Notes: generated by a model not told the origin, from the letters alone. A stretch of DNA of 64,000 bases from Tubulanus polymorphus (GCF_964204645.1 NC_134033.1:10871155-10935154); one strand, 5' to 3'; counted from the first letter of the stretch, positions 19,188 to 32,150 are shown. Program-made: numbers and translations.

Positions 19188-20879
19188 ATGGCTCTGAATC
19201 TGTATATCGTTACTTGCCGCCTCGTAATGCGGGCTAAATCGCAGAACGGTAGCGATTTGAGTGAAATCCATCGCTATTTGCCCTATTTACGACAGGCCTT
19301 GTCTTGTTGCGTGTGCTCAAATCTGATCGTAATACCGACAGGTCCCAGTAATTCCTCGTGTTTACACTATGTGTGTCGAGATTGTAGAGGCGGAAAAATG
19401 CGTTTACGCCCTTCGTGCAGTTGGTGCAAAAACCACGACGAATTCGTCGAGAATCACTTACTGCGAATAGTCGCGCAGTGTTACAAGAAATTATGCGAAT
19501 ATTTATCATCGTCACCGGATTTACTGGATCGTCTGGCAAGTTTTGGCCGATCAGAGGAGAGCGGCGCTACGACGACGGATATCGGTGAGTTAATTCGCGA
19601 AGGCGCCGCATTAAACGACTCGTTCGATAACGGGACGACCTCGCAACCGCAGCTGAACCTCAGCCAATTCGAAACGTTACGATCGTCGAACGCGTCGCAG
19701 TCGGCGCTCGCGAAAACGAAGTCTCCGTCGTCGTCGGGCGGTCGCGGTAAAAGTAGCCGCAGATTTAAATTCCGTAAAAGACTGAAAGAGAAACGAGCGG
19801 CGGCCGAGCGAGCGTCTAAAATCGACGAATCGGCGAATCGGTTAGACGGCGCTTCGGACGATTCATGCGGCGAAACGAACAAAGTGGAATTCGACGAGAT
19901 GACGAGTCATCGTTTGAATAATACGCGTAATAGTTCTACATCGGACGGTCATCGCAGTAGCAGCAGCAGCGGTGCGGGAGGGCAGCTTAATCACGTCGGT
20001 AACCGCGATGCCGGTTTAACGCCGGTCGAAAGTCCGGCGGTCGTCGAGCGCAAACAAGTCAACGACCACGTCGACGAAATAATCCGTTCGGTTACGGAAT
20101 CGGCGGCGAAATACGGCGAATCGATCGACCGGGAACGAACGAATCATCAACAAACGCGTATCCATGACAACAATCGCTTAGATACGGGATCGGTAACCGA
20201 GGAACGGTTTCCGGCGTTGCATTCGGAGTTGAATCGACGTAATTCCGGCGAGGCCGTGTCGACTAAACAAACGTTCCGGCTGGAACACGACCCGCTCGAA
20301 GCTTTGAGTCCCGAGAAAATATCGGCTCGAGTTTGCATCGAACACGACTACATGAAAGACTCGTCGACGTATTACAGCGTGACGATGTCGTCCGACACGG
20401 AACCGAAATTAACCATTCGCCGGCGACCTGTAACGGACGTTTACCCGAATAAAAAACCTCAGCTTCAAATCGACGGTATCAGTTTAGTGTCGTCATCGTC
20501 GCCGTCGGCGATGACCTTGAACAACGACGCGTACGGCGGTTTATCGGCGAAACCGCGTAAAATTCCACGCGCGCGGAAAGACAAACAGCAGAAGAAGAAG
20601 GGTTGTCGCTGCGGTACGGCTACCCCGACGCCCGGTAAATTAACGTGTTGCGGGCAGCGGTGCCCGTGTTACACGTCGTATAAACCGTGCGTCGATTGTA
20701 GCTGTCGCGGTTGTCACAATCCGCGTAAATTCCCGTCGTCGCAGCAGCAGCAGCAGCCGGTCGTGTCTACCGTAGAACCGGTAACCGGCGGCGATGAACC
20801 AGAGAGAACAAATCACCAGCAGACGCGCGTTGTTAACTCAGTCGATGAAATGGAAGACGTCGAAATTAGTGTTGTATAA
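19188..20879 (+). CDS. MSL2: MSL2-type E3 ubiquitin ligase (MSL complex subunit)
   Basis: 563 residues in one exon. The N-terminus (1-35) and RING finger (40-80: SCCVCSNL, SSCLHYVCRDC, PSCSWC), followed by CYKKLCEYL, match the MSL2 family closely. The middle (110-455) is Ser- and charge-rich. A CXC domain sits at 471-513 (GCRCGTATPTPGKLTCCGQR, then CPCYTSYKPCVDCSCRGCHN), with ten cysteines for zinc clusters and DNA contact. A QQQQQQ run follows, then an acidic tail. MSL2 is the RING subunit of the MSL complex, which acetylates histone H4 Lys16; it ubiquitinates H2B and targets the complex in the nucleus. The start is chosen because upstream frame closes and the following residues align with known N-termini. 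GC3 is markedly higher than in the surrounding DNA. Confidence 0.96.
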   Translation: MALNLYIVTCRLVMRAKSQNGSDLSEIHRYLPYLRQALSCCVCSNLIVIPTGPSNSSCLHYVCRDCRGGKMRLRPSCSWCKNHDEFVENHLLRIVAQCYKKLCEYLSSSPDLLDRLASFGRSEESGATTTDIGELIREGAALNDSFDNGTTSQPQLNLSQFETLRSSNASQSALAKTKSPSSSGGRGKSSRRFKFRKRLKEKRAAAERASKIDESANRLDGASDDSCGETNKVEFDEMTSHRLNNTRNSSTSDGHRSSSSSGAGGQLNHVGNRDAGLTPVESPAVVERKQVNDHVDEIIRSVTESAAKYGESIDRERTNHQQTRIHDNNRLDTGSVTEERFPALHSELNRRNSGEAVSTKQTFRLEHDPLEALSPEKISARVCIEHDYMKDSSTYYSVTMSSDTEPKLTIRRRPVTDVYPNKKPQLQIDGISLVSSSSPSAMTLNNDAYGGLSAKPRKIPRARKDKQQKKKGCRCGTATPTPGKLTCCGQRCPCYTSYKPCVDCSCRGCHNPRKFPSSQQQQQPVVSTVEPVTGGDEPERTNHQQTRVVNSVDEMEDVEISVV

Positions 20880-23800
20880 TGTTCGTTAAACGTAGTCATT
20901 TTCGTTGTTGAGTTTGTATTTATAGATCATGGTCCGAGTCTGTTATAAACTCTTAAATATTGCATATGTTCACATTCGTAAAACCATCCAGTTGTTGCCG
21001 CGGTAAAGCGGTAAAAATTAACCCACTTCGGACTCAACCCTTTCAATGCGTCTACACCGCAGTGCGGTGTATGAATCGGTTATGGATTTTGCTAGTACAC
21101 CGCATTGCGGTGTATTGATATAATTAGTAATTAGCTTTTATCTCCATTGAAAGATGGCAGCACCTGTCAAACATAGTGAAATTTTAGTAACTAACGATAC
21201 ACCGTGCCGCGGTGTAGACGCGATATAGTGGTATTCCCGTTATTCAACACACTAGGGTGGAATTTTTAAAAATTTTCAAATTATCTCCAGCACTATAGGG
21301 TATTGATAAGTCAGTACTGAAAGGGTAAAGTATTGAAATATTTTGTAGTTTGAAGTGAATTTGTTAATGTTCAGAAGATATGGAAACAAATCGTGATGCT
21401 ATTTTGATTTATATCAGACTTTAGCCAATTATTAGCCTGTATTATTTATTGTATTATGAATCATGAATTTTCAGCTCAGTTCTTTCTCTCAAACCAATCA
21501 CATCGTAGGATGAAATTCTCCGACCATTCAGATTGCGAGTTGAAATTCCTCGACGACGAATCATGTTTCGAGGTGAAATTCTCGATCTAATCAGATTGGA
21601 GGACGATGTTCCTCCTGTGACCAAGCTACAGAATGTACCAAGATTTTTTTGTCCGGGAAGAGAGAATTGAGCTTCTCAGAATTTTTACGCATCAATACTA
21701 TGAATTGTTTGTTAAAGTGATTAGGTGTTAAATAATTACTGTATTATGAGATGTTTGAGGAATGTTTACGATGTTAATGAATCCTGTCGAATGCTTCTAA
21801 GAATGCATTTTGGTTCTAGAAATTAATGCAAATAACAATCAGCCGCCTGCTACCACCAGCCCAGATATTTAACAATTAATTTATTGTGTAAAGAATCATG
21901 GACACTTGTAACCAAGACTAGAATTGCGGTAGGTAAAAGCTGATAAATCGAGATTTCAAGATGACCAGAAGTTCCACTTGATAAATTCGCTTTGATGTGA
22001 GGTGAGGTCCTGAATACTAATCAATAATTAGAAGCGGTGGATCCAGGCTGCGGATTGTATGATTAGTGTTAGAATAGAATAGTAGTTTTTGGATGTAAAC
22101 AGAAAATGTACCGACGTAATATGTAAATCAACTTGACCTGTACGAAGTGGTTTACTGAACGTGGTCGATTGAAAGTTAGGACCTGTCTCTTTTCTTGATC
22201 AAAAGATAGTTTCATGAAATGATCTATCATTATTTTCCGCTTGTTGAAATATGTAAGAAAAAGTATTTAAAGGCATTTTATCCTTTTGTTTCGTTCTTTC
22301 ATGTTTTCATTGCAATTGATATTTGCATGATTCGAGATTTTTTTTTTTGAATGAAAAAGTTTAGGTCGGTTATAGGCCTAGAAGAAGAATCATTCATCGT
22401 GGTTTTTTCCATTTTTTACTCAAAGACAACTAAACATTATGTAAATCTAATATTTATTTTTATTGCGATCATGATAGAATGAGACGTATTGAAAGGATGT
22501 ATTGTTTTTATCATAGGATGATTTTAATGGTTTTACTACTGTATTCTCCACCTGACTCGGTAGCGTTGGGCTCTTGATATTTCAACCGTTTTTAAAGTTG
22601 TTGAAAATAAAACAGTTTTCCAAATCAGTGTTTAGTTAAATTCTCAACTTGAGGCAGTTTACCGAGCTCACCGCGACTATGTTTTGATGGAGTGTAGTGT
22701 AGGCCTGTATTTTATTGCTTTCTTAAAGTTGTTTGCCAATATTGCGAGCTGCAAGTAAAACAAACAAAGATATTCGAATTTGATAGTTCTAATGTTCTTG
22801 AGGTAGACCTTCAAAATGTCCTCATCTATTTTCATGATCTACATTATTCTGTAGATTGCTCTAAAAATTTGGCACTTTATAAACAGAAAGTTCAGTCTAA
22901 ACCCTGTTATTCGTCGCGTACAGTTGACAGCAGAGGATGTAATAGAATAACAGCTTTGGGTGCAAGAACCTCATAACCTAATTTCCACTAGATGGCAAAC
23001 TAGTCAAACGTGGCTGCTTCAACTTCATCAGTGAGTGTCTTACAGTTGTGTATACGCGCTAGAACTCATAGGGACAGCTAATCAAATTGAAAAAAGGCAA
23101 AAATTTGTACTTCAAGTAGAATTCATAATTAGAAAACATTATTAGCCTTGAAAGGGTTTAATCTGGATCATTTGGGTTCAATATAATTAATCCAGTTTTA
23201 TGCAGCAATTTTTTTTAGATTTGTACATCGGGTCTCACATGACCTGAGTTCTTGAGACTGATCTGAACAGCGATGTACACATCACATGAAAAAACTGAGT
23301 TCTGCTGATGTTTGCTCAAATGATCAAACATTTTATCGGTTGTTAAATTAAGCATTGAATCGTCGCAGTTGAATTATGTATTTATTTATTCATATAATGA
23401 TTAATTTATTTTCATCTTAAAGTAAAGTTAAATTATTTACATTTGGGAGCTGAAATGCTGTAGTCTTTATTTATTTATTGGCTCCATTAGATACATGTAG
23501 CATTTTCATTAATCGTCACTAGATTTCTATTTCTACCCCACTTGGGACTTAAGTTACAGCAGGCTATTGTGTACTCTCTTTTCATCCATTGACTGCTCTT
23601 TCAGTGTATTTGACTCCTAAGAATCCCACAGTTCCAGTTCCTTAATTCCGAATCAAAATTTTTCTTGCAAGTTTTTTCATCAAAAATGGCCTCGTGGTCA
23701 CTTGAATTGGTTTAAAGAATTATATTTTCACAGTACCTTGGGCCCATTTTCAAGGATTTTTCCAAAGATGTTCCCACAGTTAATGAAAATGTGCTTTTGT

Positions 23801-24353
23801 TCCAGCTTACCCACAGTTGCCATTGATTTCATATTTTTAAATGAGGACAAATATTTCGTGCTCACAATCTAACTTAGTATCTTGTTTCAATCATGAAAAA
23901 ATGATACTAATTTTTGGTTCACTCGAATTATCAATTAGTCTATATTTTCAATAAAGGTGTAATAATCTAAACGAAAGCTTAAATTTTTCATGAAAATAAA
24001 ACTGGACCCAGGGCTATATCTTAAATGACTAAATTTTTTTTGTTACAAGCTTCTTGGTCTCAGCAATTTTGTGAAAGCCTTCAGCCAAGAAATTAAGTTT
24101 TCATTGGGTGTTCTACGTATTAGTTTGTGCACATGTTATTTTGATTGGAGTCATGATTTAAAGAATATGGGTGTGCTTTTAAAAGTTGATAATATTCATG
24201 AATTGATTGTGTGCTAAATGTGTTTAAAAAAACTGTCAAATGTAAATATAATGAAGATTGATTTAATGTGTAAAAGTGAAAGTAATAGAAGTGCTTAGAA
24301 AATCTATTTTTCCATGTTTTTGTTGTTTTTTTCGCGGGACCCAGCAGGATTTA
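20880..24353 (+). other. MSL2 3' flank, probable long 3' UTR
   Basis: No coding region seen. AATAAA hexamers at 22606-22611, 23950-23955 and 23995-24000 are possible polyadenylation signals. A MITE occupies 21038-21325, so if the UTR is long it contains the MITE. Around 21505-21605 a TGAAATTC-bearing segment is imperfectly repeated. Confidence 0.45.
21038..21325. mobile_element. piggyBac-like MITE, copy A
   Basis: 288 bp with inverted ends CCCTTTCAATGCG and (reversed) CCCTTTCAGTACTG. Flanks TCAA and TAAA look like decayed TTAA target duplications. It contains 19-bp palindromes at 21053-21071, 21096-21114 and 21198-21216. Copy B at 35321 is the same length and close in sequence in the opposite orientation. 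There is no coding capacity. TTAA sites with CCC-starting ends point to the piggyBac superfamily. Confidence 0.85.
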
Positions 24354-24654
24354 AGGCGTTTTTATTTAAGCAACTCGAATCAACACGGATCAAATCGTCC
24401 ATTTAAGCAACGCGCCTACAACGATTTGCCTACAATGTCCATTATTTAACCAAATCGCTTTGATTCGATTTGCTACGACAGTGGAGCGTTCGGTGATAGA
24501 TCAAAAACAAAATGGCGGCTTTTTCAATCACAGAAAATTCAGGTTCCGGTCGTGGAGAGTAGGGTCATTTATTTAAGGCGATTCGATTTGTACCACGTGA
24601 CAGTAATCGACGGAACAAAGCGATTTTATACGAGTTGCTTAAATAAAAACGCCT
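24354..24654. mobile_element. MITE with 24-bp perfect terminal inverted repeats
   Basis: 301 bp. AGGCGTTTTTATTTAAGCAA plus CTCG at the left (24354-24377) is exactly mirrored at 24631-24654. The interior repeats diverged parts of the end (ATTTAAGCAACGCG, GGCGATTCGATTTG) and includes AAAATGGCGGC. No ORF. The target duplication is unclear, so the superfamily is not assigned. Confidence 0.85.
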
Positions 24655-26340
24655 ATGGTTACACAGAGAAATCCTAAACCATGGACACTAAAATTTGTTT
24701 TGGAGGCCATGCCTAAAATTAATAGGCCCTGTGGACTACGATTTTGGGTTTGCGCGACACTAGCGCTTCTGTCTGTCATGCGCAATTGTTTGTCAGGATT
24801 CTGAACTCAAAACGAACCACTCAAGAGTGCTACATCCTCCCTCGGCACGGATTCGAACGTGATGGCATCGCGACTCGCACCGCGCGGAGGATGAGCCCGC
24901 TGCTGGAGACGATAAGGCGTGATCGCAACGGGATGCATCCGACTCTGGCAAGCGAGGATGTACTGCGATACGGAATTGTTTGTTTGACGATAGATGGCGA
25001 ATGCGCGCGAGAATGGCTGCAGCAGCTCTAAGACACGCAAAACCCGCATCACTGGACGTGGAAAAATCGACTGTTTTCAGCGTCTATAGGAAGGTAACCG
25101 ATGTTTAGATGTGTCAATTCGACGCGTATTTCATTTTCCGTCGTTGGTTACTTATGACATCGTGCTGACATTGCTTTTTGTCGTTCTTATCGACGGTCAA
25201 ATTAATTTTTCACCCTTGCTGGATGGATGCATCTGTTCGCGGTACCAGGGGCCGCACCTTTCAGCAGGTACGAATCCCAAATTATTAATCTTCCATAGCT
25301 GATGACACGCGGCGTGCGAGCAATATGTGTAATGTCTGTGAATAACGTGCAATAAATAGACTTAGTGCAGGGCCTAGCATTCACTCAATTGTGAAGACAA
25401 TAATTTACCTTGCCTCTCTCAAAACAATGTCAATTGACCCTTGTAAATGCAAATTACCGTGGGCCCTATTGGGACGAATGTTGTTCAAGTAACTCTTTAA
25501 TTCAAATTTTACACATGATAAGATTGTCAACTGTCGTCCCTCCTTTTAACTCTTTTGTAGGGCCTACCTAACTATGCCCAACTTTTATCCTGTTAAAGTT
25601 TCTCGACATTTTATACAGCATCTCGTGCTCTGGTATTAACAAATCAAATGTAGTAGTAGGCTGAAACCATTCGATCAATCAGAAAAAGGATTTTTTCCCC
25701 GGGACTCAGTCAAAATTGTTTTCTGTTGCATTGATTTGATACTTTATAAAATACTCTAAGGGCTTTTGATGTGACTGCAGAAATCCTGATTTGGATTCGG
25801 AGATAATTAAAATCAACTGATTGTTATTGATCAAGGTTTTAATACTTGAAAAACATATTCTTACACATATGAACAGATTACTAAGATTTTAACATCTTTC
25901 TGACTTCAGTATGAAGGATAGGCCTATTTTGGCGAGGGGGCGCTCTAGCACCCAAAGCTTTCACGTACTGGTCCTGTAAGCTATAACTCCCGCTCTAAGA
26001 GGCCTTGGAAAAATTTGGAAAGGAAGGAGCGTGTAGTAATGATAATTAGCAAAATCAATGACATTTTCCTATTTTCAATTACTTCTTTTCTTTGGTTTGT
26101 TTAGATTAGCATTTACGAGTAAGCCTAGTCTGATAATTATACGTAGCACGTCCACCTGAGAGCAGATTATTATAAAAAACGATTTAAAGCCTTAAGTAAA
26201 ATTGATAATGCGCTTTTAACAGTCTTTCTTGATTTGATCTAAATCATCTCCACGAATATGATATAATTGATATAATTATTATCGAAGAGAGCAGTTTGAA
26301 CCGTACCTGAATTTTTCTCATCAATTTTCGACGACATTTC
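24655..26340. other. Non-coding spacer, with a GC-rich patch at 24840-25040
   Basis: A 95-codon frame crosses the GC-rich patch, but it lacks an ATG start and any recognisable domain. I treat the patch as possible regulatory DNA only. Confidence 0.35.
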
Positions 26341-26379
26341 GGTGACGATGTCATCATTAATTTTGTTAATTACCGATCT

Positions 26380-26556
26380 GCGCGGGCGCGGGATACGTGT
26401 GTACTCGCCGTACCAACGCGGCTTACAACCATATTTACACTGTATTACGTTTCAATCGAAAAATATGACGGATGGCCACCGCCCCGACGAACCAGACAGC
26501 GATCGGGAGCGAGGAGAGCGGGAGCAGGCGAGACGGATCAAATTTCATCGTCGTCG
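26380..26556 (+). promoter_or_regulatory. CpG-rich patch with possible short first coding exon
   Basis: CpG-dense sequence (GCGCGGGCGCGGG and onward). From ATG at 26465 a 30-codon frame reads MTDGHRPDEPDSDRERGERE and continues basic to CGTCGTCG, where a GTGAAG donor-like sequence begins (26557). Without splicing, the frame stops two codons on. It could be a first coding exon of a plus-strand gene. I do not recognise the protein and see no matching second exon. Confidence 0.25.
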
Positions 26557-28440
26557 GTGAAGAACAAAGCCGCGACAAATTTGTTTTAATAGCGTATTCG
26601 ATGACAAAGTGGTGAATAATGCGATTTCTATTTTCAATCATCGGAATAATTCCGACACGCATCGAACGTATTAATCATCTCATAATTGTGTCTTCTTTGG
26701 TTTCATCATCGCGACTACTGTGTCTACATTCTTTACAAAAAAATACAATATACAATACTTAAAAGGCGAGGAAAAAAGCAATGGGCGTAGCCATATTTCT
26801 AGAATATTTCTAGAATATTTCTATCTGTAGAGGAAAATAGTTAGTAGGTTAGTTGAAAAATACCATCTTGAAATTTACCATGAATTTTGATACTAAGATT
26901 TTACAAATCAGTCAAATGCAGTGAACGTGGCCTTTTTAAGTAAGACCAGGGAGTGTGACCAGGCAGTGCTTTTAAACACTTCGTACACAGAAGCTTAATC
27001 AATTTTTTAAACATTTTCCATTACCCTTAGTTTAGTTACAATTATTTATTTACAATTAGTTTCTTCACTGGTTGAATTACTATTGCCTTTTTCCGTGGGC
27101 ACCTTATAAATATTCCTTGCCAGTGTGGTTTAGGAACTGAGGACCCTGTCCATTGGATTCTTCTTGTAATGTAATGACCTCAGTGTCGCAGGCTTCATGG
27201 CATGCACAGCTAGTTGAAAATATTGTTGTATAAATATTTGTTAATTCCTTAAGCATCAGCCTCCTCCTTTAGCAGGGATTCACACTTGGTGGCATCACCA
27301 GACTCAGTCAGGGCACGAACGTGTGCCTGAATAACCCGATTGAGCCGGGGGGGGGGGGGGGTTACATGCCGACAGTTGATTCTGTTGCCAATGATTGTGA
27401 CAGAGAAACAAATGGCCGTAGTTCATATCAAGCTATGAGGTGCTGGAAATTAAGTGCAGTTGGGGGCAAGCTTCTCGGCCATAGTCGGCTTCTATAGCCC
27501 GAAATTAGGCTACCAAGGGTTTGTCCATAGGTTGGATTATTTTCATATGTTGGAAAAAGCAATGCCCAAGTCTAATACTGCTGCGTGCCAGTAAGTGAAA
27601 TTAGTTTTGTAGTATTTGGTATTTGAACTTCACGTACCTATCCGAGTATGTAAAAAAAAACATTCGTCTGTGACTCACAATATGCTACGATAGCTCGTTC
27701 TAAGTAGAAAATCTTTGATGAAAAAAATTGAACGTATAAACAATAAAAACGTTTTGAAAAATAAGTTTAAAGGGTGACTTGTTGAATGATAGGCAGACGT
27801 GCTTGTTGTGAAAGTCTCTATACGTGTAGATATCTCGATTTCTTATGCAAATTGTATATTCCGATGAATTCTGGGTAGCGATTACTCATAATTCGGCACG
27901 ATTATTCTCAAGTTTCATCCTCCGAAAAATTTATTCCTTCAGTCGGCGGAACTAGGAATAAAAACTTAAGATTTCAAAGGTTAGTTACGTCTTTTTAGCA
28001 AGGTGCCAAAGTGAATGGCGGATATATATCTTACGGATGGGGCACTGTAAATTTTGTTGTCTATACCTGACACTTGAAAAATAGATATTTAGGGAAACTG
28101 ACACTTTTTTCATGGCATTAACTATCGTAAGTTTTAGTATAGTATAATATAGTATACATTAATGATTCATTAGTCCTTGTTTCATTCAGTGTTCATCAGT
28201 TATAAGAATGCAACATGCAGGGCAAAAGCTCATTGTCTTAATGAGTTATATTTATAAAACATACGGTGACCGTCAATTAGCTCAGATTTTATCTAGTCTA
28301 TTTTTGAATGGTTTTAGTTAACAAACTAATTCTATTATGTCCGCACAGGTTTTTTATAAAGATGTCCCATAGTATATAGAGTATATAATCATGTTTTGAA
28401 GCTGTTTTTATATACTTTATAAATATTCGTGTAAAGAATG

Positions 28441-28521
28441 TATATGTGTGGACCAGTCTGAATCATGTGTATATGTGGACCAGTCTGAATCATCATGTGT
28501 AAACTGTGGACCAGTCTGAAG
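28441..28521. repeat. Three-copy GGACCAGTCTGAA tandem repeat
   Basis: Units of roughly 27-30 bp with GTGGACCAGTCTGAATCATG as the core. The third is shortened. Confidence 0.8.
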
Positions 28522-28723
28522 GCATATTTATTGAAAGGGGGTGTTTGAGTATTAGGGGTATTAAATCGTCCAACATTTTTCATGAATGCTGCTTCAGTTG
28601 TGTTTAAAGGTTTTATCCTAGAAGGTTAAATTTAACTAAAGGTTAAATTTAAATAACTAGTTTTGTTTTGAAAATGACTTATTGCAAGTTGAAAGTTTTT
28701 CTGGACAGTTTTCATCATGGATC

Positions 28724-28793
28724 TGTCATTGTGTCATCTTTGAAACTGTCATTGTGTTATCTTTGGAACCGTCGTTGTGTCATCATTTCTTGA
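28724..28793. repeat. Three-copy 23-bp tandem repeat
   Basis: CTGTCATTGTGTCATCTTTG-type units in a row, with a few substitutions; the third unit is CCGTCGTTGTGTCATC. Confidence 0.75.
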
Positions 28794-31175
28794 ATAGATT
28801 ATGTTAAACATACAGATAGATGAAAGCGAACGAGAGGGCGTAGGCCTATCGTACCAGTCTCCCTCGATTATTCACCACCCTTGACGGTCGATGAAATATT
28901 TCGACCAGCAATTCGTGAATTATTACGTTTACAGTAAAAAATATGAGTAACCGTTGGTTCCAAATGACAAATCTCCTCATTTTATAATTGAAACTAGTCA
29001 TAGCTTTGTTAAGCTGGGCTTTGGTCTTCCATATCTTCTATTTCAGAATTTTTTCAAGCTCATGAATATATGAAGTAGTTAATGGGTGCAAATGTCATCT
29101 TCTTGCGGACCACGTTTGAAATCTGATAGTCTGGTAGCCTATATGTATATTAAATATTAGTTTTGAGATGAGATTCTGTTCACGTCTCCTCGAGTCAATG
29201 AATTATGCATATGGTACTAAAAGAAGCAATGACGCGCTGGACGGCTGGACTTTCCTCTATCTGTGCTGGTCGATAAATCGTGACCTTGGTCTGGGCTTCC
29301 TTTCAAATATTGGCGACGAGCACTTCATGGAATATGCTTAATTGTGGATGAAAAAAACAAGAAAAAAAACAAACAAACCAATAATCTGGTCTCCTGATAT
29401 TTCCTCAATAGGTAGAGCAAAACTTCATGAAGATTATGAATTTTTCAAAGAAAACTTTTGATTTTCTGTTACCACGGATGTTCTACAGGTAACTGTTCGT
29501 TTATAGCAGTTTCTTGTCTCCCTGAAGTTTCAACCCAGCAATAATTCAATAATTTGATTTAACAGCAAACTATCATAAGCAAATGATTTCTGGGTTCCCC
29601 GAAGAACCAGATTCCATTGTATGAAAAGGCTGAGAAATATTTTTGATAATCTCATTGTTGTCAAGTTTATTAAATATGCTAGAACTGGTCCTAGTTGCCG
29701 CGACCTAGTTGTCTGATTTGATTGTTGCTGATGTTGACATGAAGAGGAGTCGGGATGTGGGAAGGTGATCTCTGCTGGGTTGGTTTGTTTATTCCCGGAG
29801 CACTTCATCCTAATCGAGTTAATACTAATAAAATCAGTATTCCGGATCGGACAGCAGACGCCTGCATTTTAGTAACTTGTCCCATCAACCGATAGACTGT
29901 TAACAACGATGACTCGTCTCTTGAGAGAAAAAACAACTTCCATATTTTTTCTCTGAGTATTTTCAAGCATCTAGTGATGGATTTTAGAGGTGAAATGTAT
30001 TATTGATGAGGTATTTGACTTCCGACCGTATTGCCCTATGCCTGGATACATACCTAGGCCTGGATATATACCTAGGGCTAAATTCTGGGTGATTTATTTT
30101 CCTCAGCGGCAATAGATCTTGAAAAACACCACATTTGTATTGCCGAAATGGCGAGTACGTACCAGAGGCTCGACGCAAAATGGAAGGGAGATAATCTTCA
30201 AGATCTAAGATCATATTTGTTGCATTTGCCTAAATAGCTTTAGTGTTGCTAGAGTTTTGAAGGGCCTTGGAAATCTAGACCATTGACCAATACAATAATT
30301 ATGGTCCGGGTCAGTCATTGGTTCCAATCTGACATGAATTTTGACAGTGTGACAGCTTAATAAACAGAAAGAGGCCTTTACAGCATTTTTATAACGTGCT
30401 TGTAGGATATTATAGGTGTATATAAGTGTTGTGACCTTGTGGTCTCTTTACTGATCCCATAAAACCTTTCATTCCCATAAATGCTCAAAGCCTCATTAGT
30501 GGTCGAAGCCTCATTAGTGGTCGGTTGCATTTTCGGTTTTTCCTAGTTGTATGATATGTACGGTAAAACCAAAAAAACCGTCTGTCCAGAAATGAGGTGT
30601 TAAGTTTATTTATATAGATGAGAGATGTAAGGAGTAGCCGTGAAGGAGGCTTAGAGGAATTGTCTGGGGGACTAAGCCGGTGATTTATAGTCAGACCATG
30701 AACGTGAGGCACAATAAAAATGCAGGTCATCTCGCTACGGGCGGCGGTGTATCAGACAGTTTTTATCACTTCCTAACAGCGAATGTTTACTGACCACTTG
30801 GCGCGAGTCAGCTCGTGAAAAATGGGCAATTTCCTGCTGCGCGGCGTGCTATGGCTGCCACCACTTCCAACTTGCAATTATTATTATGGACCTACGGATC
30901 GATTTGAAATAGGTCATTAGGCACATAACCTTGTGTGCCTCCATCAGGCATTGGGTGAGAATTAATAGTATTTTGATGAAGATGTAACACCCGATTTGCC
31001 TGTGGACCCAGTGTTCTGCTGGCATTGGACTGATCGGAAACTTCACAGAAAGATGTGGGTCCAGTTTCACGGTTTAATTTGACTCGAGCCTGCTCCCGCT
31101 GGGGTTTATTTGACTCCTTAGTTAGTTCCACAGTTCTGTGACTAGATCCAGAAAGTTGTAGGTTTAGTTTGATTC

Positions 31176-31345
31176 AGCACCCTGTTTATAATAATAATAT
31201 AATAATAATAATAAGTTTATTTCTTCACTAAAGAGATACAATACAGAAATACAGTCATCACTATTACATAAAAGAAAAGTTACAGAAAGTACTTCTACAC
31301 TGTAAAGCGTAGTAAAGAAAAAGGACAAAAAGGGACCCCAAAGGG
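31176..31345 (-). mobile_element. 3' tail of a minus-strand retroelement, fragment
   Basis: On the minus strand the segment ends GAAGAAATAAACTTATTATT and runs into TTA repeats (plus strand TAA repeats at 31176-31214). An AATAAA followed by a trinucleotide tail is usual for LINE or SINE 3' ends. No coding part is attached. Confidence 0.55.
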
Positions 31346-31785
31346 GGGTATACTTTGGCAGTTGAGGTCTAATTAAATTCAGTATTGGTGGGTTTAATTT
31401 TACTATACAGCAAGAAAGTTGAATGTCTTTAACCTATCTGTGAATGTTGTTGAATGTATAATCATTGTTCTGTCCAATTCAGTACTTATTGATGTTATGT
31501 AGTGTATGGGAACCACTCAAACCTCACCGACACCTCCAGTCTATTTCTCTAGCTCTAGGGGTTTGTCGGCTACTTCGTTGATTCGAACAGAAAAAGGCAG
31601 TTTTTTCGGTGTCGATGTATTTTCATGATGTGAAGTAGGAATCCGTATAAGACTCTTGTTTTGCCAGTATCAGGTTTCTTCACGGTTGTGGTTGACATTT
31701 TTCAAGTATGTCTACGTAATCATTACGTTTTATTGAGTGATAATTGACCTGAAATATTTGTCACAGCGATATGTCAGCCATTTCT

Positions 31786-32150
31786 GGTACTTTTCTTTTT
31801 TTTTCTCTGGCTTTCTCTTCATATCCTTCATTTCCTTCCTCTTGTCCACATTCCTCGTAGGTTCCTCCCTTCCCCTCTCTCCAGTTCTACCTCTCTTTCC
31901 TCGTCATTATGTCTCCCTGGCCTCTTCTCCCTTTTCACGTCGCTGCTTTTTCCTCAATTTCTCCATTTTTATCACCTATCACTCCTCTCACTCCCACACT
32001 TCCCTACTCTCTTCTTTCACCTCAACACCATCTTCATTTGTGGCCAACCTTGCCTTTCCATCTCTCCCCTTATATTCTACTACCCTTTTATTCGTAAATC
32101 TCTTGCACATTTTTTCTTCATCCTCTCAATCGTTTTATCTTCTCTGCGAT
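31786..32150. repeat. Polypyrimidine (CT-rich) tract
   Basis: About 365 bp almost free of G on the plus strand, without a fixed repeat unit. It keeps a 169-codon frame open by composition alone. It ends about 90 bp before a CpG-rich patch with a splice donor. Confidence 0.75.

Larger units (their letters stand above)
26581..31163. other. Non-coding region with small tandem repeats
   Basis: No gene recognised. It includes a run of 15 G (27347-27361), three copies of a GTGGACCAGTCTGAA unit (28441-28521), three copies of a 23-bp CTGTCATTGTGT unit (28724-28793), and 19-bp doublets near 30035-30080 and 30485-30522. Confidence 0.4.

Noticed and set aside
24744-25031. 95-codon plus frame in GC-rich sequence
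   Set aside because: No ATG start, no recognisable domain, and an equally open frame on the other strand; the openness follows from base composition.
27347-27361. Run of 15 G as a regulatory quadruplex
   Set aside because: A plain homopolymer and prone to sequencing error; nothing nearby gives it a role.
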